From the NCBI GenBank assembly GCA_963516675.1, contig CAUQBH010000003.1, forward strand, positions 95,076 through 159,075: a stretch of 64,000 bases of DNA, read 5' to 3'. Below are positions 27,196 to 35,069 of this stretch, in pieces. The stretch comes from JABCPE02 sp963516675. GTDB taxonomy: Bacteria > Bacteroidota > Bacteroidia > Flavobacteriales > Weeksellaceae. A program made the translations under genes and the position numbers. Within the stretch, counting starts at the first letter, position 1. Each line of letters starts with the position of its first letter. The notes beneath the pieces are model-generated. The model was not told the DNA's origin and did not search any database. It saw only the letters and a program-made list of their open reading frames with translations.

Positions 27196-27888
27196 ATGAA
27201 GATATTTAATAAGCCATATGTAGTGGCACTTGGGCTCTCTGGGTCATTATTATTCACAAGTTGTGAAGCCATCAAAAATTCTAATAATACACAAAGAGGT
27301 GTAGCTATAGGTGCTGCCAGTGGAGCTGTTATCGGAGGTATCTTGGGTAACAACATCGGTAAAGGTGGTAAAGGAACTATGGGTGCTGTTTTAGGCGGTA
27401 TCGTAGGTGGTGTAGCTGGTGGTGTCATCGGAAACAAAATGGACAAACAGGCTCGTGAGATAAAAACAGCCCTCCCTGGTGCAGAAGTAGAGCGTGTAGG
27501 AGAAGGTATCAAGGTAGTTTTGAATGAAAACAGCGTGAATTTTGATTTCAATTCTTCTAATTTGACTTCTACTGCAAAAAACAACTTGAACAAGGTAGCA
27601 GAGGTTTTCAAAAACAATCCTGATACAAACATCAATGTTTATGGACATACTGATGACAAAGGTGCTGATGATTACAACCAAAAGCTTTCTGTAAGAAGAG
27701 CTGATGCGGTAGTAAATTACCTTAAATCAAAAGGCCTAAAATCAAGTAGATTTACAGCTATTGGTATGGGAGAATCTGAGCCTGTAGCTTCTAATGATAC
27801 AGAGACTGGAAGAGCTAAAAACAGACGAGTGGAATTTGCTATCACCGCAAACGAAAAAATGATAGAGGATGCTAAAAAAGGAAACTAG
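27196..27888 (+). CDS. OmpA-family lipoprotein with glycine-zipper domain
   Basis: A 230-residue protein with signal peptide and lipobox FTSC (Cys23). Residues about 35-90 form a glycine-zipper (GAASGAVIGGILGNNIG and GAVLGGIVGGVAGGVIG), expected to insert in or lie on a membrane. Residues about 110-225 are an OmpA C-terminal peptidoglycan-binding domain, with VYGHTDDKG and the Arg-containing NRRVEFAI that contact diaminopimelate. It likely tethers the outer membrane to the wall. It begins 8 bp after the broken lipocalin-like gene, same strand. Confidence 0.92.
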   Translation: MKIFNKPYVVALGLSGSLLFTSCEAIKNSNNTQRGVAIGAASGAVIGGILGNNIGKGGKGTMGAVLGGIVGGVAGGVIGNKMDKQAREIKTALPGAEVERVGEGIKVVLNENSVNFDFNSSNLTSTAKNNLNKVAEVFKNNPDTNINVYGHTDDKGADDYNQKLSVRRADAVVNYLKSKGLKSSRFTAIGMGESEPVASNDTETGRAKNRRVEFAITANEKMIEDAKKGN

Positions 27889-27912
27889 TTTATTTAGATT
27901 TCTCATATAACG

Positions 27913-27942
27913 AAAGGTGCAGACTCATGTTCTGCGCCTTTT
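27913..27942 (+). terminator. Terminator of the OmpA-like gene
   Basis: AAAGGTGCAGA / TCTGCGCCTTT with one T-G wobble, 7-nt loop and a short T run. Confidence 0.7.
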
Positions 27943-28044
27943 ATTTATTCATAAAGTGATTATCAATGGAAAAATCTATGAACTTTGAAGAAAATTTGTA
28001 AATAACTTTATCATAAAATAGAAAATACATTACTTGTTGTAATT

Positions 28045-28458
28045 ATGCTAAATATAGAGGAAAAAATTTTTGAAGAATATAGAATTCTATATGATAATGG
28101 ATATATGAATGAAAGTGTTGAAGATAATGGTTCTTTATTTTCTTCTTTGAAATGTGTTAATCAAAAAATAGGAATTATTTTTTATTTTTTGATAGAGAAA
28201 GGTATTCTATCGATAACTCTTACAACAAATGAATTATTAAATAAGGAGCAAGGTTTGTATTTTGATTTTTTTTATGTTTTAAAGGTTTTATATCCAGAGA
28301 AAAGTTTTGAAGAAATAAAATTGCTTTCTTACGATAAAGAAATATCAACAAATTTACCAAATATAGAAAAGTTATTTAATGAAGAACAAATAGATGATAC
28401 TATAAAGATAATTAATGTAGCAATAAAGGAATATTCAAAAGTAAGATGGAATAGTTAG
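28045..28458 (+). CDS. Small AT-rich hypothetical protein
   Basis: A 137-residue soluble acidic protein without signal peptide, very rich in Ile, Leu, Glu and Asn, mostly helical by pattern. I do not recognise a family. Base composition is clearly more AT-rich than the neighbouring housekeeping genes, and it forms a group with the next two genes, 29 bp from the first of them. Such isolated small soluble genes in Bacteroidota are often leftover immunity proteins, but I see no motif that proves it. Confidence 0.55.
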   Translation: MLNIEEKIFEEYRILYDNGYMNESVEDNGSLFSSLKCVNQKIGIIFYFLIEKGILSITLTTNELLNKEQGLYFDFFYVLKVLYPEKSFEEIKLLSYDKEISTNLPNIEKLFNEEQIDDTIKIINVAIKEYSKVRWNS

Positions 28459-28487
28459 GAAAATATAGAAAAATAGGGATTTTAATT

Positions 28488-28871
28488 ATGATAAATGTAA
28501 CTTCAATACCTCTTTTTGAAAATTTGATTCAATATAAGTTTAGCAATATTTATTATGATTTTCATAATAACTATTATTGTCAAAAATTATTCTATTTTGA
28601 TAATGAGTTATTTATATACTTAAACCATATTGAAGAAAATAAAAATGTGATTTTTAATTTTATAAATGTAACTATTGCTAATTTTTCTTTTTACCCTCAA
28701 ATAAAAGAAACAGAAGGTTTTACAATAGATACTTTATATAGAGGCAGATTTGAAGCTAAAGGAAAATTAAAAGAGCTTTTGGATGATAGCAGAGGATATT
28801 TTTATTTAGAGTTTTATGAAGGACAAAAAATTGAATTTTGGGCGGAATACATTGTTTTAAAGACAGAATAA
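28488..28871 (+). CDS. Small AT-rich hypothetical protein, immunity-like
   Basis: A 127-residue soluble protein with many aromatic residues (Tyr, Phe, Trp) on alternating strands and a closing YFYLEFYEGQKIEFWAEYIVL pattern, which looks like a small beta-rich immunity-type fold. No signal peptide. No family recognised. It is the middle of three AT-rich genes. Confidence 0.5.
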   Translation: MINVTSIPLFENLIQYKFSNIYYDFHNNYYCQKLFYFDNELFIYLNHIEENKNVIFNFINVTIANFSFYPQIKETEGFTIDTLYRGRFEAKGKLKELLDDSRGYFYLEFYEGQKIEFWAEYIVLKTE

Positions 28872-28963
28872 TCCTAATTTTATTAAATATAGTAATGTTT
28901 CAGATATGCTGTTAAAAACATAATATGCTAATATAACAAAAACTGAATTTTAATATTTTCAAT

Positions 28964-29272
28964 ATGACTATTATAGAACTTATAAAACTTATTAAGCCTA
29001 TTCCTGAACTATATATTAGGAAACATAGTATATTTTGTTTTGAAGCCTTTGTTAATGGGTGGTATCATCGTGATGAGAAAGAAGATGTAAAGTCTGATGT
29101 ACTATATACCGAATTCTATGAATGGCTAAGAAAGAGATATGATAATAATGATTCTATGGGATGGGCTAATATACTTTTTTATAAATTTGAAACGGAAGAA
29201 AAGGCTTTGGATGAGTTCTTTGTTTTGTTCAATACTTTTTATAAAGAAAAATATGAAACAAGTTTATGGTAA
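28964..29272 (+). CDS. Small AT-rich hypothetical protein, immunity-like
   Basis: A 102-residue protein, no signal peptide, with a helical N-terminus (IIELIKLIKPIPELYI) and a core with GWYHRD and FYEWLRKRYDN, then GWANILFYKFETEEKALDEFF. The pattern is that of compact all-alpha immunity proteins of contact-dependent toxins, but I cannot name a family. Lies 92 bp after the previous gene. Confidence 0.5.
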   Translation: MTIIELIKLIKPIPELYIRKHSIFCFEAFVNGWYHRDEKEDVKSDVLYTEFYEWLRKRYDNNDSMGWANILFYKFETEEKALDEFFVLFNTFYKEKYETSLW

Positions 29273-29367
29273 TATGTATTGTTAAAATCTCTACAAATTA
29301 CTAATCAGTGAAATAAAGCCATTTCAGAACTTAATATTTTAGAAGCTTTTACAATTAATTATATTTT

Positions 29368-30252
29368 ATGAAAAAATATATAAAACTCCTTAGAATAGAA
29401 CAATGGATTAAAAATATTTTTGTCTTTCTGCCCTTATTTTTTTCAGGGTCTTTTCTTCATTTGGAGCTATTTAGTGTGAGTTTATTTGCATTTTTTATTT
29501 TCTCTTTTACGGCAAGTTGTATTTACATAATCAATGATTATATAGACATAGAAGCAGACAAAAAACACCCTGAAAAGTGCAAAAGACCTCTGGCTTCGGG
29601 TGAAATCAGCAAATCGGTAGCAAAATTGGTTTTTGCAGGTTTAGTTTTTCTAATTATTTTTTTGACAAGCCTTATTGGGTTTATTTTTTCAATAGACCTA
29701 CTCTATTTTTCTCTTGTCATTAGCGCCTATTTTATTATGAATATCGCCTATACTTTTAGGCTGAAACATATCGCGATAGTTGATATTTCTATCATTGCCT
29801 TAGGCTTTGTTTTTAGGGTTTTGGCAGGTGGATATATTACAGGAATTTGGATTTCTCAGTGGGCTATTTTACTGACATTTTTACTGGCTTTGGTTTTAGC
29901 AATTGGAAAGAGACGAGGCGAACTCATAAACTCACAAATAAACGGAAAAACGAGAAAAGCTCTGGATGGGTATAATATTCAGTTTGCGGACATTGTATTG
30001 GCGGTAAGTTGTTCATTAGCAATCATTTGTTATGTGATGTTTACCCTCTCTCCTGATGTTCAGTCCAGATTTAATCAAAACATTTTTTACACTACATTTT
30101 TTGTTATTTTTGTTTTTTTGAGATATTTACAGCAGACTTTGGTGTATAATAAAACCGAATCTCCTACTAAAACCTTTTATAGAGATAAATACATCCAAGT
30201 AACTGTTTTACTTTGGATTATATCTTTCGTATTAATGATTTACTTTAAGTAA
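29368..30252 (+). CDS. UbiA-family prenyltransferase, decaprenyl-phosphate phosphoribosyltransferase-like
   Basis: A 294-residue integral membrane protein with about eight helices. The Asp-rich Mg-binding motif NDYIDIEADKKHPEKCKRPLA (about 56-76) is the variant typical of the DPPR-synthase branch (Rv3806c-like), where phosphoribosyl pyrophosphate is joined to a polyprenyl phosphate. The second Asp motif is near FADIVLAVS. Four bases separate it from a HAD phosphatase gene, an arrangement known for decaprenyl-phosphate-ribose synthesis. The product in this organism would be an activated pentose carrier lipid; the sugar is inference. Confidence 0.8.
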   Translation: MKKYIKLLRIEQWIKNIFVFLPLFFSGSFLHLELFSVSLFAFFIFSFTASCIYIINDYIDIEADKKHPEKCKRPLASGEISKSVAKLVFAGLVFLIIFLTSLIGFIFSIDLLYFSLVISAYFIMNIAYTFRLKHIAIVDISIIALGFVFRVLAGGYITGIWISQWAILLTFLLALVLAIGKRRGELINSQINGKTRKALDGYNIQFADIVLAVSCSLAIICYVMFTLSPDVQSRFNQNIFYTTFFVIFVFLRYLQQTLVYNKTESPTKTFYRDKYIQVTVLLWIISFVLMIYFK

Positions 30253-30256
30253 GATT

Positions 30257-30847
30257 ATGCAAAAAAAATTATATTGTTTTGACTTTGATGGCACTTTGAC
30301 AAAGAAGGACACCATGTTCGCTTTTCTTAAATTTTATGAACCTAAAAAATTCTACACTAGTTTCATCAAACACATTCCTCTTTTCATCATGCTAAAACTA
30401 AAATTAGCCAATGCTGGAGAGGTCAAAAAAAGTTTTGTCAATTCTATTTTAAAAGGAAAAACTCGGCAGGAAATAGAGTCCAAAGCTCTGCAGTTTTTTA
30501 ATGAAAACTACCCGAGCATTATCCGAGAAAACGCCATAGATTTCATCAATCAAATTGACAGAACTACCACCAAATGTCTCTTGGTGACAGCATCTCTGGA
30601 TATCTGGGCAAAACCATTTGCAGAAAAATGGAAAATAGATTTGGTAGCCACACAGGCGCACTTTGAAAATGATATTTTTACGGGAAAATTCAGCACCAAA
30701 AACTGCAACGGACAGGAAAAAGTCAATAGAATAAAAAAACTTATTGAAAAAGAAACTTTTGATAAAATCATCGCTTTTGGCGATACATCAGGAGACCGAG
30801 AAATGCTTTCTTGGGCAGATGAGGGTTTTTATCGTTTTTTTCATTAA
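30257..30847 (+). CDS. HAD-superfamily IB phosphatase
   Basis: A 196-residue HAD protein. Motif I is FDFDGTLTKKDT (about 9-20, nucleophile Asp near 9), motif II is VTASLDIW, and motif III/IV is FGDTSGDREML. The helical cap with FIKHIPLFIML is typical of the IB branch. Adjacent to the UbiA gene, it likely dephosphorylates the 5-phosphoribosyl-lipid made by it, as proposed for the mycobacterial pathway. The product match is inference from context. Confidence 0.85.
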   Translation: MQKKLYCFDFDGTLTKKDTMFAFLKFYEPKKFYTSFIKHIPLFIMLKLKLANAGEVKKSFVNSILKGKTRQEIESKALQFFNENYPSIIRENAIDFINQIDRTTTKCLLVTASLDIWAKPFAEKWKIDLVATQAHFENDIFTGKFSTKNCNGQEKVNRIKKLIEKETFDKIIAFGDTSGDREMLSWADEGFYRFFH

Positions 30848-30865
30848 ATTTGTCAAAATATTGAT

Positions 30866-31360
30866 ATGAAACATTTTATTTTAATAGGTTTTATGAGCAT
30901 TTTCACATCTTGTTTTTCTCAGAAAAAAGTGAAAAATGACGCTAAAACATCTTTTTCCACAGAAAAAGATATTTTCTATTCCAACCAAAATGGTGGTGCA
31001 TTATATCCGAGTTTTTCTCTGATTAAAAATCAAGAAGAACTAGATAAAGCTCTGCTGGGAGAAGGAACATTTATAATAAGTGATGAAAATACTGACAATC
31101 AAAAAATAAAATTCCCTAAAAACAGAAAAGTAATAAAGTACAATTTAGGAGAATTTCAGTCTGGAAGCCACACACCCGAGAAGCTTGATGCTTACAGAGT
31201 GAATGGAGAAACTTTAGAATTGTTCATCAAAAAAGGAAAATTTGAAAAAGAACACGAAACAGATTTAGAATTTAGTATTCAGATAGTTACCAGACCATAC
31301 ATTATTTTTTCGGTTCCAAAAAAACTAGAATTCAAAAAAATCATAATAATCTATGAATAA
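30866..31360 (+). CDS. Predicted lipoprotein, hypothetical
   Basis: A 164-residue protein with a short signal peptide and lipobox FTSC (Cys16). The mature part has a beta-rich C-terminal half. A phrase SNQNGGALYPSFSLIKNQEELDKAL reminds me of protease-inhibitor-like (chagasin/PrcB-type) domains found in Bacteroidota lipoproteins, but this is weak. It overlaps the cysteine desulfurase start by 8 bases. Confidence 0.65.
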   Translation: MKHFILIGFMSIFTSCFSQKKVKNDAKTSFSTEKDIFYSNQNGGALYPSFSLIKNQEELDKALLGEGTFIISDENTDNQKIKFPKNRKVIKYNLGEFQSGSHTPEKLDAYRVNGETLELFIKKGKFEKEHETDLEFSIQIVTRPYIIFSVPKKLEFKKIIIIYE

Positions 31361-32519
31361 AATATATTTAGACAACGCAGCTACTACTCCTCTAAATGAA
31401 CAAGTTATAGAAGAAATGCTGTCCGTGATGAGAAATCATTATGGTAATCCCTCCTCTACGCACAGTATCGGGCAAGAGGCTAAAACCTTGATAGAAAATG
31501 TCCGAAGAAAAATCGCAGAATACCTGCGAGTAACTCCTGGTGAAATTATTTTCACTTCTTGTGGAACGGAGTCTAACAACTTGATTATCAAATCCTGCGT
31601 GGAGCATCTCGGAGTGAAAAGAATCATTTCTTCTGCCCTTGAGCATAAATGCGTGTCAGAATCCTGCCTTGAAATGAAAAACCACAAAGGCGTAGAACTT
31701 GTCTATCTTCGCCCTGACAAAAACGGTAATTTTGATTTAGCCGAGCTTGAAAAAATCCTAAAATCTTCTGATAAAAAGACTTTGGTAAGTCTGATGCATG
31801 CTAATAACGAAATCGGAAATTTATTAGATATAGAAAAAGCCGCTGAAATCTGTAAGCAAAATCATGCTCTCTTCCATTCTGATACCGTGCAGACTGTGGG
31901 ACATTTGGATTTAGATTTTTCAAAAATTCCTATTGATTTCGCTTCATGTAGTGCGCATAAATTCCATGGCCCGAAAGGTGTAGGTTTTGCCTTTGTCAGA
32001 AAATCCTCTGGTTTGAAAGGGCTTATTGTGGGAGGAACGCAAGAAAGAAGCCTGAGAGCAGGAACAGAAAATGTGGTCGGAATTGTCGGTTTAGGGAAAG
32101 CATTAGAATTATCGATTGATAATTTAGAAAAATATTCTACTTATATTCAAGGGATTAAAGATTATGCTATTTCAGAACTAAAAAAAGCATTCCCTAACAT
32201 TAAATTCAATGGACAGTCTTCCAACAAAGAAAAAAGCCTTTACACAGTGCTAAGTCTTGCCCTGCCGTTCAAGAATCCTTTGATAGGGCTGCAGCTGGAT
32301 ATGAAGGGAATTGCTGTTTCCCAAGGGAGTGCGTGTAGCTCTGGTGCCAGCAAGCCTTCTATGGTGCTGATGTCCATCCAGACAGAAGAAGAGATGGACA
32401 CTACGACTCCGCTTAGAGTTTCGTTTAGCAATAAAACCACCAAAGAAGATATAGATAAATTGATATCTGCTCTAAATGAAATTGTTCAAGAGAATAAAAT
32501 AGAAATCAATAATAATTAG
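31353..32519 (+). CDS. Cysteine desulfurase (class V aminotransferase)
   Basis: A 388-residue PLP enzyme of the NifS/IscS type. PLP-binding Lys203 sits in SCSAHKFHGPKGVGF; the catalytic Cys328 in SACSSGASKPS. The N-terminal DNAATTPL signature is intact. It removes sulfur from cysteine for Fe-S clusters and thiolation of tRNA. It overlaps the upstream lipoprotein gene and is last in the operon starting at 29368. Whether it is the main IscS or a tRNA-dedicated copy cannot be told; no isc/suf partners are near. Confidence 0.93.
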   Translation: MNKIYLDNAATTPLNEQVIEEMLSVMRNHYGNPSSTHSIGQEAKTLIENVRRKIAEYLRVTPGEIIFTSCGTESNNLIIKSCVEHLGVKRIISSALEHKCVSESCLEMKNHKGVELVYLRPDKNGNFDLAELEKILKSSDKKTLVSLMHANNEIGNLLDIEKAAEICKQNHALFHSDTVQTVGHLDLDFSKIPIDFASCSAHKFHGPKGVGFAFVRKSSGLKGLIVGGTQERSLRAGTENVVGIVGLGKALELSIDNLEKYSTYIQGIKDYAISELKKAFPNIKFNGQSSNKEKSLYTVLSLALPFKNPLIGLQLDMKGIAVSQGSACSSGASKPSMVLMSIQTEEEMDTTTPLRVSFSNKTTKEDIDKLISALNEIVQENKIEINNN

Positions 32520-32547
32520 TATAGATTTTACAATAAAAAGATTGTTG

Positions 32548-32555
32548 TATTTTTG
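32548..32555 (+). promoter_or_regulatory. -7 element of trxA
   Basis: TATTTTTG, 29 bp before the trxA start. Confidence 0.5.
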
Positions 32556-32584
32556 CATCAAGTTTAATATAAAATATATTTATC

Positions 32585-32902
32585 ATGGCACTAACAGTTA
32601 CAGACGGAACATTTAAAGAATCCGTATTACAATCAGATAAACCAGTATTAGTAGACTTTTGGGCTACTTGGTGTGGACCTTGTAGAATGCTTTCTCCAGT
32701 TATCGAGCAGCTTCATAACGAGTTTGAAGGTAAGGCCGTAGTTGCAAAAGTAGATGTTGATAACAATCAGCAAGTATCTTTGGAATATGGTATAAGAAGT
32801 ATCCCTACTCTTCTTATTTTCAAAAATGGAGAAGTGGTTGATAAAATAGTAGGACTTTCTCCAAAAGAAGTTATCGCAGAGAAACTTTCTGCACATTTAT
32901 AA
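32585..32902 (+). CDS. trxA: Thioredoxin
   Basis: A 105-residue classic thioredoxin with WCGPC (29-33), the buried Asp near 24 and the cis-Pro loop IRSIPTLLIF. It reduces protein disulfides in the cytoplasm. Single gene between its own -7 element and a strong terminator. Confidence 0.97.
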   Translation: MALTVTDGTFKESVLQSDKPVLVDFWATWCGPCRMLSPVIEQLHNEFEGKAVVAKVDVDNNQQVSLEYGIRSIPTLLIFKNGEVVDKIVGLSPKEVIAEKLSAHL

Positions 32903-32924
32903 AAAAAATATTTGTTTGATAATG

Positions 32925-32957
32925 AATGCTTTTCGTAAACGAAAAGCATTTTTTTTA
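32925..32957 (+). terminator. Terminator of trxA
   Basis: AATGCTTTTCG / CGAAAAGCATT with a 4-nt loop and a T run. Confidence 0.85.
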
Positions 32958-32964
32958 TTATTTA

Positions 32965-32996
32965 TTTGCTAGTGAAAATAAATATGTATATATTTG
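32965..32996 (+). promoter_or_regulatory. Promoter of the tRNA-Asp pair
   Basis: TTTG (32965-32968), 20-nt spacer, TATATTTG (32989-32996): a full match to the Bacteroidota promoter, 42 bp before the first tRNA. Confidence 0.75.
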
Positions 32997-33038
32997 CACT
33001 CACAAAATCGAGAATAGAAGTTCATAATAAAGAAAGTA

Positions 33039-33112
33039 GATCCGGTAGTTCAGTTGGTTAGAATGCCGCCCTGTCACGGCGGAGGTCGCGGGTTCGAGTC
33101 CCGTCCGGATCG
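33039..33112 (+). tRNA. tRNA-Asp (GTC), copy 1
   Basis: A 74-nt cloverleaf with acceptor GATCCGG/CCGGATC, anticodon loop CTGTCAC (GTC) and T-arm GGGTTCGAGTCCC. CCA is not encoded. Identical to copy 2. Confidence 0.96.
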
Positions 33113-33147
33113 CACCATAATTTTAAGGTTTTAAAAATTTGTTTTTA

Positions 33148-33221
33148 GATCCGGTAGTTCAGTTGGTTAGAATGCCGCCCTGTCACGGCGGAGGTCGCGG
33201 GTTCGAGTCCCGTCCGGATCG
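33148..33221 (+). tRNA. tRNA-Asp (GTC), copy 2
   Basis: Identical in all 74 bases to copy 1, 35 bp further on; the few bases just before and after are also shared, so the pair arose by a recent tandem duplication or gene conversion. Confidence 0.96.
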
Positions 33222-33224
33222 CAC

Positions 33225-33252
33225 CCTCTTCATTTGATGAAGAGGTTTTTTT
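33225..33252 (+). terminator. Terminator of the tRNA-Asp pair
   Basis: CCTCTTCAT / ATGAAGAGG with a 3-nt loop and seven T residues. Confidence 0.8.
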
Positions 33253-33297
33253 GTTATTATAGCTAAGATTAAATATCATTCTTAAGTAAAATTTATT

Positions 33298-33305
33298 TAC
33301 TTTTG
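33298..33305 (+). promoter_or_regulatory. -7 element of lysS
   Basis: TACTTTTG, 24 bp before the ATG at 33330. Confidence 0.5.
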
Positions 33306-33329
33306 CAGTCTAATTAAATAAGATTGAAA

Positions 33330-35024
33330 ATGTCATTATCAGAACAAGAAATCATACGCCGAGAGAAGTTAGAAAAACTTACCCAAATAGGAATCAATGC
33401 ATTCCCAGCAGACGAATATACTATTACGGACTCTGCACAGTCTATAAAAGAAGGTTTTGAAGAAGGGAAAAAGGTAAAAATAGCAGGAAGACTTATTTCT
33501 AGAAGAATACAAGGAAAGGCTTCTTTTGCGGAATTACAGGACTCGTCTGGGCGTATTCAGGTTTATTTCAACAGAGATGAAATCTGCCCTACTGATGATA
33601 AAGAACTTTATAATGAAGTTTATAAGCACCTTTTGGACATCGGTGATATCATCGGTGTAGAGGGAGAATTGTTCAAAACTCAGGTAGGAGAAATGACAGT
33701 AATGGTGAAAAATTTCACTCTTTTGACTAAAACTCTCCGACCGCTGCCTTTTGCTAAAATAGATGAAAACGGCGTTGTTCATGACGCTTTCAACGACCCT
33801 GAACTCCGTTACCGCCAGAGATATGTGGATTTAGTAGTAAATCCAGAGGTAAAGGAGGTTTTCGTAAAGAGAACTAAACTATTCAATGCAATGCGTCAGT
33901 TCTTTAATGATGCTGGATATTTTGAGGTAGAAACACCTATTCTACAGTCTATCCCTGGAGGAGCTGCTGCGCGACCATTTATCACTCATCATAATGCTTT
34001 GGATATTCCATTATACCTTAGAATCGCCAACGAATTGTATCTAAAAAGGCTGATTGTAGGTGGTTTTGATGGTGTATATGAGTTTTCTAAAAACTTCCGT
34101 AATGAAGGGATGGACAGAACCCACAACCCTGAATTTACGGCAATGGAAATCTATGTAGCATACAAGGATTACAACTGGATGATGGACTTCACCGAAAGAC
34201 TTTTGGAGCATTGTGCCAAAGCTGTAAATGGAACAACTAAAGCAGTTTTCGGAGAACACGAAATAGACTGGAAAGCTCCTTACGAAAGAATTTCTATGAC
34301 AGATACCATCAAGAAATTTACAGGATACGATATCACTGGCAAGAGCGAAGAAGAACTTAGAACATTCGCGAAATCCATTGGTATAAATGTAGATGAGACA
34401 ATGGGTAAAGGAAAACTGATAGATGAAATATTTGGAGAAAAATGCGAGGGTAACTTTATCCAGCCTACTTTCATTACGGATTATCCAATAGAAATGTCGC
34501 CTTTGACTAAAAAACACAGAGATAAAGAAGGTTTGACCGAAAGATTTGAGCTGATGGTCTGCGGTAAGGAAATTGCAAATTCTTATTCCGAACTAAATGA
34601 CCCAATAGACCAGCGCGAAAGATTTGAGGAACAAATGAAACTTTCCGAAAAAGGAGATGATGAAGCGATGTTCATAGACCAAGACTTCCTTCGTGCTTTG
34701 GAATACGGAATGCCTCCAACAGCTGGTTTAGGAATAGGTATGGACAGACTGATGATGTTCCTTACAAATAATGCATCTATCCAAGAAGTGCTGTTTTTCC
34801 CTCAGATGAGACCAGAGAAGAAAATGCCTGCAATAGAATTTGGAGATGATGAAAAATTGATTTTAGAAATCTTAAAATCTGGTGAAGCGATATCACTTTC
34901 TGAGGTTAAAGAAAAATCCCAACTATCTGGTAAAAAATGGGATAAAGCAACCAAAAACCTTACGAAAAGCAACATCGTAAAAGTAGAAAAAACAGAAACC
35001 GATTTACTGATGCAGTTGGTTTAG
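33330..35024 (+). CDS. lysS: Lysyl-tRNA synthetase with C-terminal extension
   Basis: A 564-residue class II synthetase. The OB-fold anticodon-binding domain (about 55-145) precedes the catalytic core with motif 2 (KNFRNEGMDRTHNPEFT) and motif 3 (GLGIGMDRLMMFLT). The usual protein would end near residue 505 after the VLFFPQMRP motif; here about 60 residues follow, predicted helical and with a winged-helix-like pattern (LILEILKSGEAISLSEVKEK … WDKATKNLTKSNIVKVE). ATG 33330 is preferred over the TTG two codons upstream. Terminated by a strong hairpin shared with murF. Confidence 0.95.
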   Translation: MSLSEQEIIRREKLEKLTQIGINAFPADEYTITDSAQSIKEGFEEGKKVKIAGRLISRRIQGKASFAELQDSSGRIQVYFNRDEICPTDDKELYNEVYKHLLDIGDIIGVEGELFKTQVGEMTVMVKNFTLLTKTLRPLPFAKIDENGVVHDAFNDPELRYRQRYVDLVVNPEVKEVFVKRTKLFNAMRQFFNDAGYFEVETPILQSIPGGAAARPFITHHNALDIPLYLRIANELYLKRLIVGGFDGVYEFSKNFRNEGMDRTHNPEFTAMEIYVAYKDYNWMMDFTERLLEHCAKAVNGTTKAVFGEHEIDWKAPYERISMTDTIKKFTGYDITGKSEEELRTFAKSIGINVDETMGKGKLIDEIFGEKCEGNFIQPTFITDYPIEMSPLTKKHRDKEGLTERFELMVCGKEIANSYSELNDPIDQRERFEEQMKLSEKGDDEAMFIDQDFLRALEYGMPPTAGLGIGMDRLMMFLTNNASIQEVLFFPQMRPEKKMPAIEFGDDEKLILEILKSGEAISLSEVKEKSQLSGKKWDKATKNLTKSNIVKVEKTETDLLMQLV

Positions 35025-35031
35025 AAAATAA

Positions 35032-35069
35032 AAAACAAAGGTTATTCAAAAAAGAATAACCTTTGTTTT
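35032..35069. terminator. Bidirectional terminator between lysS and murF
   Basis: A 16-bp perfect stem (AAAACAAAGGTTATTC / GAATAACCTTTGTTTT) with A6 loop, usable from both sides. Confidence 0.85.
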
